From Paenibacillaceae bacterium (GTDB taxonomy: Bacteria > Bacillota > Bacilli > Paenibacillales > NBRC-103111), in contig JAQSYI010000007.1 of NCBI GenBank assembly GCA_029256185.1, forward strand, positions 62,001 to 126,000: DNA of 64,000 nucleotides. Reading direction: 5' to 3'. Under the pieces are notes generated by a model. It saw nothing but the letters and a program-made list of their open reading frames with translations, did no database searches and had not been told where the DNA came from. The translations under genes and the position numbers were made by a program. Positions 1 through 9,355 of the stretch are shown in pieces (positions within the stretch are counted from its first letter, which is position 1; each line of letters opens with the position of its first letter).

Positions 1-2638
1 ACAGATCACCCAGATCCACCGTGAGACTGGAGGCGGCTCCCGTGGTCCAGATGGTGTTGATATTGCCGTCAACCGCCTGCTCTGCCGGGTATCCCGCCAC
101 AGGGGATGTGCCGGATAATACCGGCTTGTTCCTGGCGATATTCACCTCGGACGGCTTCTGTTGGCCTTGCTGGCTCACATATATCCGGAGCTTGCCCGCC
201 ACTGCAATTCCTTCGCATACGGCATGGATGGCCACATCTGTCTCCCCTGCTCCCACAGCCGTAATCTCTCCGGTCTGCCCGTCTACATCCGCAACCGCCG
301 GATCGGCAGAGGCATAGCTAAAGCTTGCGGAGCCAACTGCAACCGGCTGCCCGCTCCTGTCGGTCAGATAGGCTCCCGGCCAGGCCGTATCCCCCGCATT
401 CATGATGGGAGAGCCGATCATATCCACCTTCATCAGATAAGGAATCAGGGTAAGGTTGCTGACACTGTTGCCGGCCGAAGCTGCGATTGCGTTACCGGCG
501 GCATCCTTGACCGCTCCCTGTGCCAGTGCCAGAGCAACCGTGTTGCCGTATCCCGCTGTCTTGTCCAGAGCCAGCTTGACGGTGGCGCTCTTCACATCGG
601 CAACATCCAACACTGCCGAGGATACAACTGCGTCAGTACCGCTTAGCATGAACCTGGAGGCGTCCAAAATTCCCGAATCGGTTGCCGCCTCCAGCGGCTC
701 GCTGAAATGAAGCACTATCTCTGTCCCCGCTTCATCCGTTGCAGCGCTTACAAGCTGAGGCGGCGTTACATCCGCAGGGGCGGCCGGAGGCTCTGCCGGC
801 TCCGCCAGCCGGATATCCCGGTAAGCCGGCTCGATCCCTGCATTCTCCTTGACCCAGGCCAGATCGGCATGATTGCGGATGAAGGCGCCGGTTCCGTAGG
901 GAGCCTGGTTGGTCTTGATCAGCCGCTCCGCATTCAGGATCACATTATTCATTACCGTCATCCCGGAGCTGTTCTGATCCAGGTAGATGCCCAGATTCTT
1001 CCACCATTCCTTCTCCGGATAATTCACAATCGTCCAGGGAGACCGCAATATATTGTATATATAGTTCTCCTTGATTTCTGTTCCCGGCTGATAGGATAAG
1101 GTATAGATGCCGCCTCCGTCATCCAGCAGCCCCATGACATCCGATATCCGGTTGTTGCTGATGGTATTATTCTTCAGGGCGGTATCATTGGTTGTAAAGC
1201 CCCAGCCTACCGAGATTCCGCTGTAGGGCATATCGGTCAATTCATTATGAACCACGTTCATTTCTTCCACATAGCCCCCGAAGATCCCCACTGCGCCATA
1301 ATAGTCCTGCCCCACCCGGGACAGGTAGTTGTTGCGGACGGTGGTTCTCCGGTCCGTCACCCGCGGGTCCTCCGGCACAGCCTTGACCGTGGTCAACCGG
1401 CTCCCCACTGCCAGGCCGTTGCCTGATATATCCGTGAACACATTGCCTTCAATGGTGTTGTCGAAGTTGCCGGCGACAAGATCCAATCCCGTTGCTCCGA
1501 GATGCCGGAACGTATTGCGCTCAAACCGGATATTACCAGCCGCTTCCAGCTGTACCGCACCGGGAAGCTTGCCTCCATACCACACGCCGTCCACGGGATA
1601 ATAAGTCGCCTGTGTCCCGGCATAGCCATCATTGGGCTTCAGCCATGTGGAATGCTCGAAGCGCAGGCCCCGGAACTCCATGTGCTGCACCGACTGGTCC
1701 AGCGTCCCCGCCAGCTTGACCAACGTCTCCAAGCGGGGTGCAACAACTACAGCCGTGGACATGTCCTCGCCGGTGCGGGGCTTATAATATACCTCCTGCT
1801 GCTCCTTGTCCAGGAACCACTCTCCCGCCTGGTCGAGAAAAGCCAGCTTGTTCTCCCAGTGATAGGATTGCCCCGGCTCGCTAAGCGGACTCTCGCTGGT
1901 GACGATCGTGCTCCGCTCCGGCTCCCGGGTCATTACGGCAGCGGTGTCTCCCGTGACAGTGAAGGAATCTGCCAGAAGGTGGCGGTCGTCCCAATGGGTC
2001 TGGACGATCATCTCCGGAGTACCCGCCCCTCCCTCGAGACCGGCAGTATGGGCGGCTTCAACCTGAATCGTCAGATTGGTCTTATTATAGGACTTCACCC
2101 TGTAATAGCTTCCCGCATTGGGGGTACGGGCCCTGATGCCCCGTTCACCGTTGATATACAATTGCCGGAAGTCCAGACCGCCGGTGGCCGCCTTGTATAC
2201 GCCGTCCGTTACGGGCAGCCACCCGCTGATCTCCTGTCCGCCGCTTATAACCGGCTCTTCCCCCGGATAGGCGCGGTAAATCACCTTGTGCCCGTCTCTT
2301 CCCGAATCACGGTCATCCAGCACCAGTGTTTCGGCAAGCTGATGCGTTCCCTCCCGCAGCACGATCACCCCGTTGCCGGTCATTCCCCCGGCCATGAGCA
2401 GTCTTGCCGTATCACGGGCCTTGGCCAAACTGCCGAAGGGAGACGGCTCCGAGCCGTCTCCTGTTTCATCGGAGCCAGCCGGCGAAACATAGATTTCCCA
2501 AGCAGCATCATCCCCGCTTACCAGGTCCGGCGCTCCCCGCGCCGTCTCCCATCCGGTGGCTGAACCCAGCAGCATCACAGCCAGACCGACAATCAGGGAC
2601 TTGTGCATTTGTCCTTTTGCTGCCTTTATGCCCTTCAT
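1..2638 (-). CDS. Secreted right-handed beta-helix glycosidase, GH141-like (3' end outside window)
   Basis: This frame is open from an ATG at 2638 to the left edge (about 879 codons, no stop), so the C-terminus is missing. The start has an ideal ribosome site (AAAGGAGGT, about 7 bases upstream). A signal peptide with a hydrophobic core (LIVGLAVMLLGSA) precedes YVSPAGSDETGDG followed by PFGSLAKARD, the usual opening of secreted parallel beta-helix enzymes such as GH141. Asn-rich helix rungs (NTFRHLGATGL, NNRISDVMGLLDDGGGIYT) fill roughly residues 300-580. An Ig-like region follows, then a bacterial Big-type region near residue 790, and the visible end (NIARNKPVLSG ... AVDGNINTIW) starts a discoidin/F5-8C carbohydrate-binding module. 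GH141 members include alpha-L-fucosidase and xylanase; the substrate here is unknown. It is the last visible gene of the set A operon. Confidence 0.82.
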   Translation of the reverse strand, partial: MKGIKAAKGQMHKSLIVGLAVMLLGSATGWETARGAPDLVSGDDAAWEIYVSPAGSDETGDGSEPSPFGSLAKARDTARLLMAGGMTGNGVIVLREGTHQLAETLVLDDRDSGRDGHKVIYRAYPGEEPVISGGQEISGWLPVTDGVYKAATGGLDFRQLYINGERGIRARTPNAGSYYRVKSYNKTNLTIQVEAAHTAGLEGGAGTPEMIVQTHWDDRHLLADSFTVTGDTAAVMTREPERSTIVTSESPLSEPGQSYHWENKLAFLDQAGEWFLDKEQQEVYYKPRTGEDMSTAVVVAPRLETLVKLAGTLDQSVQHMEFRGLRFEHSTWLKPNDGYAGTQATYYPVDGVWYGGKLPGAVQLEAAGNIRFERNTFRHLGATGLDLVAGNFDNTIEGNVFTDISGNGLAVGSRLTTVKAVPEDPRVTDRRTTVRNNYLSRVGQDYYGAVGIFGGYVEEMNVVHNELTDMPYSGISVGWGFTTNDTALKNNTISNNRISDVMGLLDDGGGIYTLSYQPGTEIKENYIYNILRSPWTIVNYPEKEWWKNLGIYLDQNSSGMTVMNNVILNAERLIKTNQAPYGTGAFIRNHADLAWVKENAGIEPAYRDIRLAEPAEPPAAPADVTPPQLVSAATDEAGTEIVLHFSEPLEAATDSGILDASRFMLSGTDAVVSSAVLDVADVKSATVKLALDKTAGYGNTVALALAQGAVKDAAGNAIAASAGNSVSNLTLIPYLMKVDMIGSPIMNAGDTAWPGAYLTDRSGQPVAVGSASFSYASADPAVADVDGQTGEITAVGAGETDVAIHAVCEGIAVAGKLRIYVSQQGQQKPSEVNIARNKPVLSGTSPVAGYPAEQAVDGNINTIWTTGAASSLTVDLGDL

Positions 2639-2664
2639 TATTATACCTCCTTTAGATAGATAAG

Positions 2665-2680
2665 GCGGGGAGAGCCCCGC
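2665..2680 (-). other. Intercistronic hairpin between GH31 and GH141-like genes
   Basis: A perfect 6-bp GC stem (GCGGGG/CCCCGC) with a 4-base loop lies just upstream of the ribosome site of the beta-helix gene. It has no U-run, so it is more likely an mRNA processing or stability element than a terminator. Confidence 0.4.
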
Positions 2681-2702
2681 AGGCAGCTCCCCGTTCCTTG
2701 GG

Positions 2703-5480
2703 CTACAACCGGAACCCGGTCTCTTTTGCCATCCCAATGGAATAATTACAAGAAAATGATGCAGACTTCTGTTCCGCCCCCTTATGGACGATCAGCATGA
2801 GTCGAAGAGAGCTGCCCATTGTGCTGTAGCCGTTAACAACCGTCGCCACCCTTAGCCGGATACTGCCGTCACGCTCCCTGCTGATAGAGAAGTCGATCCG
2901 GTCGTAACCCCCTTCCCTGTAATCCAGGGACAGTCCGTCATCCAGATAGTGGGAGGCTTGCGTCACCTCTCCCGGCCCGGCAGGGTAATAATGCAGGAAC
3001 AATTCTCTGCCCGAATAATCCGCCGTGCGGGTTATATCCGGAGCCATCAGCAGCAGCGCACCCTTCTTGATGAACAAGGGAAGCTTCTCAATCTCCGCCC
3101 GGTAAGAATAGGAGTGTCCTCCTTCGTATTCATGCTCCGACCAATAATCAATCCACTTTCCTGCGGGAAAATAGACAGATCTGACCGCTGAGAGATCCGC
3201 CGCCCCGGTTTCCTCTACAATCGGTGCCACCAGCAGGCTGTCCCCCAGGAGGTACTGGTAATCACAACTGTATACTTGCGGGTCGTCGGGATATTCATAA
3301 AATAGGGGACGCATGACGGGCAAACCCTCCAGGACAGCACCGTATGCGAGGCTGTACAAATACGGAAGCAGCCGGTAACGAAGCCGGATATACTCTTTGA
3401 CAATATCTTGGGCTCTGCCGCCATAGGACCACGGCTCTGTCCGGTCCCCATGGGCCCGGGACAAGGGAGACAGGAGACCCCATTGATAAGAACGGATAAA
3501 GAAGCTCTCCGTCGTCCCCTCACACTTGCAGAAGCCGCCCACATCCTGGGACCAGAAGGGGATTCCCGCCAATCCCGCCGCCTGCCCGGCCTTAACCAGC
3601 ACTCTTGTGCCCGAATAGTCGGCCAGCTGGTCGCCGCCCCATGTACACGGGTATTTGCCGCTGCCGGCAAAGCCGGTGCGTTCCCAGACAAGCACCCGCT
3701 GATTGGGGCGGGCCTCCTGGAATATGCCGTATACCGCTTTGGCGAAATAGACAGGGTACAGATTATGGAACTCGCTGCCCGCCCTTCCCGATGCGTTGAA
3801 GATTCCGGCGGGTACCTCAGAGCCGTCTCCACCGTCAATCTTCAGTCCATCCACGCCAAGCTCCAGCAGCGGCTTAATCTGCTCCCGCCACCAGTCCACA
3901 GCCTGCGGTGAGGTGAAATCCACCAACCCGGCGTCATGTCCTTTCCACCAGCATACGGGCTGGGACCGTCCCGCTTCATCACGCATGAAGTGCCCGGCTT
4001 CCACCCCTTCGGCATAATTGCCGCAGGCAGGATTAACAAAGGGCGAGGACCACAGAATCAGGTGCAGCTTCTGCTCCTTCAGCTTTCCCATCAGCTCTTC
4101 GGGATGAGGGAAACTTGATCCGTTCCACTTGAATTCCGTGGTGTTATCCATCCAGGGCGGATCGATACCGATCACGTCAAGGGGAATTCCCTCCTCCCGG
4201 AACCGTGCCGCCTTGGCCAGCACCGCCTCTGCGGAATCCGCCCCTGTTCTTGATTGCCAGAAGCCGAAGGCCCATCTGGGAGGAAGCTTGGCCTGGCCTG
4301 TTATACCCGTGTAACGTGAGACAATTGTCTTGGGGCTTGGACCGTAGATAAAGAAATAGTCCAGCCTGCCTCCCGCTGCCCAGATCAGGGCCCTGTCGTG
4401 CACCTTCTTGCCCATATCGAAGCGGGAGTGGCAGGAGTTATTGAGATATAGTCCGTACCCCCTGGTACTGATGTAGAAGGGCACCGGAATATCGCAATGG
4501 ACGAAATCATGGGCTACCCATATGTCCTCGCATTGCCCCCGTTTGTTCAGTGAGGGAGCAGCATTCTCCCCCAGCCCGAAGATCGCTTCACCGGGATCCA
4601 GCTGTACCGCCATTCCCACCAGGGGCCGGCTGTTCATTTCCTCGGCGGTGTGCCGGAACACGGTCACGCCTGTATCCGATTGAACCACGGACAGCTCAAA
4701 GGGATATTTCCGCAGGATCACAGTGAGATTGCTCCAGGGGATATGCAGTTCTTCAGTACCGTTCTTCAGCTCTATGTTCCGGGCAAGGATGGGATTCCAC
4801 TCATCAAGCACCAACTGGTCTATCAGGGGAGTATCCTCCTTGGCAGCCGGCCAGAATGCAGTAAAGCGGAATACACCATTCCCGTAGAGAGCCAGCCTCC
4901 CCTCCATGCCGCAGGAAAAACTCAGTTGAAGCTGTTCCTCGCACAATGCTGCTGCCGTTAATGCTCCAAGTCCTTGCAGTGGCTGCACATCCGCCTGGCG
5001 GGGCAGCTCGTCTGTCAGGGTCGTACAGCCCGGAGGGGTATACGGACGTAGCCCTACTCCCTTCAGCCACATATTCATGGTGAAACCCTCTATAACCACA
5101 AGCAGCAAGGAATGGGGCAGATGCCCCCGCAGCCAGGAGGCGGGGATAATAAACTGGGTATCCACATCGGAGCACTCCGTTCTCCCCAACTCCTGTCCGT
5201 CTAGATACAGGGACAGCTTGCGGATATGTCTGGTTACCCCAAAGTCCAGCAGAATATAAGCGGATTGGTGGACAGCATGATGGACAGCCTGCTGCAGTTC
5301 CTCTGCCTTCAGCTCCGCCCGGTACCAAGCCACCCGTTCCCCTCCGGCAGCAGAGCCTCCCGCGTCCAGATCATAGACCGCGCTGCCCTGGAGGCCCGCC
5401 ACCAGTTCTTTTTCTGCACAAGTTAATCCGGCGGCGGTGGCAGGCTTCCCTCCATCCTGCCAATTCAGATTCATCCACAT
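2703..5480 (-). CDS. GH31 family glycoside hydrolase, cytoplasmic
   Basis: A 925-residue protein without signal peptide, so it should act on imported oligosaccharides. Residues about 1-150 look like a galactose-binding beta-sandwich (LYLDGQELGRT), followed by the GH31 N-terminal domain (IFGLGENAAPSLNKRG) and a TIM barrel. The likely nucleophile is D549 in GLKIDGGDG and the likely acid/base is D617 in TWGGDQ; further GH31 signatures are RWAFGFWQSR and IGIDPPWMDNT. The family covers alpha-glucosidases, alpha-xylosidases and alpha-galactosidases; the exact sugar cannot be read from the sequence, although KIDGGDG differs from the KTDFGE motif of YicI-type alpha-xylosidases. The start is supported by GGAGTGGAG 7 bases upstream; an ATG two codons later is possible. 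It lies 17 bp after the set A binding-protein gene, hence the same operon. Confidence 0.93.
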   Translation of the reverse strand: MWMNLNWQDGGKPATAAGLTCAEKELVAGLQGSAVYDLDAGGSAAGGERVAWYRAELKAEELQQAVHHAVHQSAYILLDFGVTRHIRKLSLYLDGQELGRTECSDVDTQFIIPASWLRGHLPHSLLLVVIEGFTMNMWLKGVGLRPYTPPGCTTLTDELPRQADVQPLQGLGALTAAALCEEQLQLSFSCGMEGRLALYGNGVFRFTAFWPAAKEDTPLIDQLVLDEWNPILARNIELKNGTEELHIPWSNLTVILRKYPFELSVVQSDTGVTVFRHTAEEMNSRPLVGMAVQLDPGEAIFGLGENAAPSLNKRGQCEDIWVAHDFVHCDIPVPFYISTRGYGLYLNNSCHSRFDMGKKVHDRALIWAAGGRLDYFFIYGPSPKTIVSRYTGITGQAKLPPRWAFGFWQSRTGADSAEAVLAKAARFREEGIPLDVIGIDPPWMDNTTEFKWNGSSFPHPEELMGKLKEQKLHLILWSSPFVNPACGNYAEGVEAGHFMRDEAGRSQPVCWWKGHDAGLVDFTSPQAVDWWREQIKPLLELGVDGLKIDGGDGSEVPAGIFNASGRAGSEFHNLYPVYFAKAVYGIFQEARPNQRVLVWERTGFAGSGKYPCTWGGDQLADYSGTRVLVKAGQAAGLAGIPFWSQDVGGFCKCEGTTESFFIRSYQWGLLSPLSRAHGDRTEPWSYGGRAQDIVKEYIRLRYRLLPYLYSLAYGAVLEGLPVMRPLFYEYPDDPQVYSCDYQYLLGDSLLVAPIVEETGAADLSAVRSVYFPAGKWIDYWSEHEYEGGHSYSYRAEIEKLPLFIKKGALLLMAPDITRTADYSGRELFLHYYPAGPGEVTQASHYLDDGLSLDYREGGYDRIDFSISRERDGSIRLRVATVVNGYSTMGSSLRLMLIVHKGAEQKSASFSCNYSIGMAKETGFRL

Positions 5481-5497
5481 GTTACAGCTCCACTCCC

Positions 5498-7039
5498 TTA
5501 TTTGGCCGAGCGGGTATAGATTTCCGTCAGCTTGCTTAACCCGGCTTTCTCCAGATCCTGCACATACTTGTTCCAGGCTTCATCACTGGAGGGGTCTACT
5601 GTGCCCATAATTGCTTTTTGGGTAAATTCCAGGCGCTTATCATTGAGTCCGGTCACGAGACTGGATTTGGATTTCTCATCCTCATCGCTAAATGAGAAGG
5701 CGACGAAGGGAGCATAGGCTTCCTTGCCGAAGAGTTCCATTACCTTGTCATTGACACTGGGTTCTGCCAATTGGGTTTCCCGGCCCAGGAAGAAGTGGAA
5801 GCCGGTTTCCTTGAACAGGGTCAGAAAGTCCTTATACTGCTCCTTAGGCTTCACCTTGCTGCCCACTGTGTCATAATGCTGGCCTTCCTGTCCAAGCTGC
5901 ATCAGCCGGGAGCCTTCCGGAGTACACAGCCAATCGATCATCTCCAGAATCTTGTCCAGCTTCTCCCCTTTGACAGCGGAGGAAATGGCAATTCCCCCCG
6001 ACATATAGAAGGGCAGCTCCCGTGGGGCCAATGCGGGCTTGTCGCTGTAACCGCGTATCAGTTGGGGCAGCAGCTCCCAGTCCGTTCCCGGAGCAGCCTT
6101 GGCCTTGTTCTCAAAATCCACAGAACGGGTAGCGTAGGAATACTCAATCAGTGATTTACCGGTGTAATTCTTCTCTTCCCACTGGGGTCCGGTGATGGTG
6201 GCGAATTCCTTCTCAATCAGATTTTCCTTATACAGCTTGCTCAGGTAGACGAGCATATCCCGGTAATTGCCGGTGGATGGGGCATATTCCACTTTATTGG
6301 TGTCCGGGTTCTTCCAGAAATCCACATCTGTACGGAAGCCCTTGGTGAAACCCGCCAACAGTCCGTCAGCTCCCCAGCGGCTGGACATGGGAACGGAATC
6401 GGGATATTTGGCCTTAAGCGTCTTCAGCACCTGATACAGCTCATCCATGGTGCCCGGCAGCTTCAAGCCTTCCTTGTCGAAGATATCCTTGCGGTAGATC
6501 CATACCCGCTGCATTTTGCTCGGATTCTGCCCGGGTAAGAAGTAGATTTTCCCGCTGCCCGTGGAGACGTACTTGGTCAGGAAATTCCATTCCTCCTCGC
6601 TGAACAGCTTGCGGTAATTGGGCAGCTTATCCAGATAGTCGTTAATGGGGAGCAGGTAACCGTTCTGTCCCCACTTGTTGAGCTGAAGCCCCGCGTTGAT
6701 ATTCATGAAGAAATCGGCGTATTCGCCGCTGGCGAACATCACATTCAGCTTATCGTTGCTGCCGTCCCAGTTCACATACTCCGGTGCAAGCTTCACGTTA
6801 AAGCGCTTCTCCAGCTCCTTGTCCTTCAGGGTATGCGTCTCATTGGGGATGACCTGGTCCTGCCAGATATATGATACCTCCAGTGGAGCCTTGGCTGCTG
6901 CCGCTGCCGTGGGTGAGGTGCTCCCCGCCGGTGAGGCGGACTCCCCCGAATTGCCGCTGCAGCCGGTCAGAGCCGCTGTCGCCATACTGGCTGTCATCAG
7001 CATAGCCCATGTTTTTTGCCTGATCTTTTGTCCGTTCAT
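5498..7039 (-). CDS. Set A extracellular sugar-binding lipoprotein (CUT1 importer)
   Basis: A 513-residue solute-binding lipoprotein of the large LplA/YtcQ type. The signal peptide ends in the lipobox LTGC, followed by a Ser/Gly/Ala-rich linker and a body typical of family 1 binding proteins (LEVSYIWQDQ, FFMNINAGLQLN, RVWIYRKDIFDKEGLKLP). An in-frame ATG lies eight codons upstream, but the start at 7039 is preferred because AGGGAGG sits 7 bases before it and the signal peptide then has normal length. It delivers oligosaccharide to the two set A permeases encoded upstream. The 320-bp gap before it is unusual and carries tandem repeats in the mRNA leader, which may separate its expression from the permeases. 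Confidence 0.93.
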   Translation of the reverse strand: MNGQKIRQKTWAMLMTASMATAALTGCSGNSGESASPAGSTSPTAAAAAKAPLEVSYIWQDQVIPNETHTLKDKELEKRFNVKLAPEYVNWDGSNDKLNVMFASGEYADFFMNINAGLQLNKWGQNGYLLPINDYLDKLPNYRKLFSEEEWNFLTKYVSTGSGKIYFLPGQNPSKMQRVWIYRKDIFDKEGLKLPGTMDELYQVLKTLKAKYPDSVPMSSRWGADGLLAGFTKGFRTDVDFWKNPDTNKVEYAPSTGNYRDMLVYLSKLYKENLIEKEFATITGPQWEEKNYTGKSLIEYSYATRSVDFENKAKAAPGTDWELLPQLIRGYSDKPALAPRELPFYMSGGIAISSAVKGEKLDKILEMIDWLCTPEGSRLMQLGQEGQHYDTVGSKVKPKEQYKDFLTLFKETGFHFFLGRETQLAEPSVNDKVMELFGKEAYAPFVAFSFSDEDEKSKSSLVTGLNDKRLEFTQKAIMGTVDPSSDEAWNKYVQDLEKAGLSKLTEIYTRSAK

Positions 7040-7074
7040 CTGTATGCCTCCCTTTATTGTCAACCATCTATGTT

Positions 7075-7150
7075 CATCCTTCTATCGCTCTTCTGCACAT
7101 CCTTCTATCGCTCTTCTGCACATCCTTCTATCGCCCATCTGCACATCCTG
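7075..7150 (-). repeat. 23-bp tandem repeat, three copies, upstream of set A lipoprotein gene
   Basis: The 23-bp unit starting at plus-strand 7075, 7098 and 7121 is repeated nearly perfectly, and a fourth copy begins at 7144. On the transcript strand each unit contains AGAAGGATG, a ribosome-site-like core joined to an ATG. The array ends about 35 bases before the true start codon at 7039. The period is not a multiple of three. Confidence 0.85.
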
Positions 7151-7199
7151 AAATAATGCGGTCTGCCCTTGCCTCTAAAATGAGGGCTACCCTTACCGC

Positions 7200-7330
7200 C
7201 ACGCATGCTCCATTTACTCTCGCGCTGCCTTGCCTGTTGTATTACGTTCTTGCCTGTCGCCTTATTCTCTTGCTTGTTGTCCTTCTTGTTGCCCTTTCTG
7301 TTGTCTTGCCTGTTGTATCCCGGGCCATCC
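7200..7330 (-). repeat. Degenerate purine-rich short repeats in the permease/lipoprotein gap
   Basis: The transcript strand of this stretch is made of related AACA/AAG words. The 14-base word CTTGCCTGTTGTAT occurs on the plus strand at 7229-7242 and again at 7305-7318, with looser copies (TTGCTTGTTGTCC, CTTGTTGCC) between. It has no credible coding potential. Its role is unknown; it could act as an unstructured leader or spacer. Confidence 0.5.
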
Positions 7331-7359
7331 CTCCCTTGACATATTCCACTTCATTGGCG

Positions 7360-8256
7360 TCATCCCTTTAATGAACCGATCATTACACCTTGGACAAAAT
7401 ATTTCTGCACAAACGGATATACGATCATCATGGGAATGATGGATACCACAAGAGTTGCATACTGCACGCTTGTTGTGGACACCTTGGAGCCCACCTGTTC
7501 GGCCAGATCGGTCTGGCCCATCTCTGCCAGCCGGTCGGCCAATTGAGTCTGCAGGACAATCTCCCTCAGCACCAGCTGAAGGGGGAATTTATGGGAGTCC
7601 TTCAGATAAATCATGGCGGTAAAGAAAGAATTCCAATGCCCCACTACATAGAACAGAGAGATCGTGGCCACAGCCGCCTTGGACAGAGGCAGAACGATTC
7701 TGGCAAAAATCTGCAAATCATTGCAGCCGTCCAGCCGTGCCGACTCCTCCAGCTCAGCGGGGAAGCCCTTGAAGAAGGAATGCATAATGATCAGATAATA
7801 CGCATTCACCGCTACGGGAATAACCAAGGAAGCAAAGCTGTCGTACATGCCAAAAGCTCTGACCACCAGAAAAGTGGGAATAAGGCCTCCACTGAACAAC
7901 ATGGTGATGAGAATATACGTAATGATGGTGTTGTGAAAGGGCAGCTCTTTCTTGGAAATGGCATATGCCGTCAACGTGGTCAGGACAATATTGACCGCCG
8001 TCCCGGTTATAGTAATAATGAGAGAGTTCAACACCGCACGGGGGACAACCGAATCCGTCAGGATGGTACTGTAGGCCAGGAAATCCAGCCGTACCGGCCA
8101 CAGACCAACCCGTCCCAGCGCAATCTCGTCAGGGTGGCTCAGGGAAACGGAAATAATATGCACAATGGGAACCAGCACGATTATGATGACCAGAAGCATG
8201 GTCAATTGAATGGTCAGATCCAGGATCTTGGATGAAACGGTTTTATCTCTTACCAT
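7360..8256 (-). CDS. Set A ABC importer permease, LplC/YtcP-like
   Basis: A 298-residue CUT1-type permease with about six membrane segments, beginning ILDLTIQLTMLLVIIIVLV. The cytoplasmic EAA loop reads EESARLDGCNDL then ARIVLPLSKAA, the contact for an ATPase. The C-terminus (PFVQKYFVQGVMIGSLKG) is the hallmark of LplC/YtcP proteins. It lies 18 bp after the LplB-like partner. No ATPase gene lies in the operon, so energy should come from a shared MsmX-type ATPase, as is known for such importers in Bacillus. Confidence 0.94.
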   Translation of the reverse strand: MVRDKTVSSKILDLTIQLTMLLVIIIVLVPIVHIISVSLSHPDEIALGRVGLWPVRLDFLAYSTILTDSVVPRAVLNSLIITITGTAVNIVLTTLTAYAISKKELPFHNTIITYILITMLFSGGLIPTFLVVRAFGMYDSFASLVIPVAVNAYYLIIMHSFFKGFPAELEESARLDGCNDLQIFARIVLPLSKAAVATISLFYVVGHWNSFFTAMIYLKDSHKFPLQLVLREIVLQTQLADRLAEMGQTDLAEQVGSKVSTTSVQYATLVVSIIPMMIVYPFVQKYFVQGVMIGSLKG

Positions 8257-8274
8257 GAATGCTCCGGCTCCCTC

Positions 8275-9270
8275 CTAATAAAGACTTTCCTCGGTAAGCT
8301 TCTTGGATACAAAGTTCGAAGATATAAGCAAAATAACGTTGACCACCGAATTGAAGAAGCCGACAGCCGCACCGAAGCTGAAGTCCAGATCCACCAGACC
8401 TCTGCGGTATACATAGGTGGAGAAAACATCTGCTGTCTCATAAGTGGCCGGGGAATACATCAGCACAATCTTGTCTGCTCCGATGCCGATCATGCGGGAC
8501 ACATTCAGGATAAGGAGCACCACGATGGTAGTCTTCAGTGCCGGCAGAGTAATGTGCCAGATCTGGCGGAGGCGGGTGGCACCGTCCATTACGGCGGATT
8601 CGTACAGTTGGGTATCCACCTTGGAGATGGCCGCCAGATAAACAATCGCGCCGAAGCCGAATTCCTGCCAGACCCCCGAGCCCACATACAGTGTCCGGAA
8701 CCAACCGGAATCTCCGAAGTAATAGCGGGGCTCCATGCCGAACCAGTCATGAAGCAGCACATTCACGATTCCGTCGGAGGGAGACAGCAGCAGCTTCATA
8801 ATGCCTACGATGGCCACAATCGACAGGAAGTGGGGCAGATAGCTGACGGTCTGTACGAATTTCTTATAGAGGGGGAAGCGGATTTCATTGAGGGCCAGCG
8901 CAAACAAGATGGGTACCGGGAAGCCGATGAGCAGCTGCAGGATGCTGATCAAGAGCGTGTTTTTCAGCAGCATCAGGAAATTGGAATTCTCGAAGAAGGC
9001 CCGAAAGTGCTGCAGCCCTACCCAATCAGCGTTGTATACATTCTCGAAGAAGCTGGTCCCGGCAATCATCCGGAACTCCTTGAAGGCGATGAGAATGCCG
9101 TACATGGGCAGATAATGAAATAAGAAGAAATAGATAAGACCCGGCAATACCATGAGCATAAGCATTCTCCGCTGCTTAAGCTCCTTCCAGGTGCGGCGGA
9201 GTCTCGACGCAATGGTCTTGCCCCTTCCTTGGGGGCTGGCCCGGTTGGTCTCCAATACGGCAGCTTTCAT
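8275..9270 (-). CDS. Set A ABC importer permease, LplB/YteP-like
   Basis: A 331-residue CUT1-type permease and first gene of the set A operon. The first membrane segment reads LMLMVLPGLIYFFLFHYLPM, followed by YGILIAFKEFR, standard for LplB/YteP proteins. The EAA loop is YESAVMDGATRLRQIW and ITLPALKTT. The start at 9270 is chosen because AAGGAGAG lies about 9 bases upstream and the preceding residues of a longer open frame have no family resemblance. Upstream, 9356-9459 carries repeated operator-like sequences, and a terminator isolates the operon from the AraC sensor gene. Confidence 0.93.
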   Translation of the reverse strand: MKAAVLETNRASPQGRGKTIASRLRRTWKELKQRRMLMLMVLPGLIYFFLFHYLPMYGILIAFKEFRMIAGTSFFENVYNADWVGLQHFRAFFENSNFLMLLKNTLLISILQLLIGFPVPILFALALNEIRFPLYKKFVQTVSYLPHFLSIVAIVGIMKLLLSPSDGIVNVLLHDWFGMEPRYYFGDSGWFRTLYVGSGVWQEFGFGAIVYLAAISKVDTQLYESAVMDGATRLRQIWHITLPALKTTIVVLLILNVSRMIGIGADKIVLMYSPATYETADVFSTYVYRRGLVDLDFSFGAAVGFFNSVVNVILLISSNFVSKKLTEESLY

Positions 9271-9355
9271 AGGGATGGTTCTCTCCTTCTTTATAAGGTT
9301 TACATCCCCATCATGACCAATTGCTGCCCCGCCGTAAAGGGACAGTTCTTCCTCC

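Noticed and set aside
1502-2563. 353-codon plus-strand open frame at the left edge
   Set aside because: The minus strand here encodes a continuous beta-helix protein with signal peptide and ideal ribosome site.
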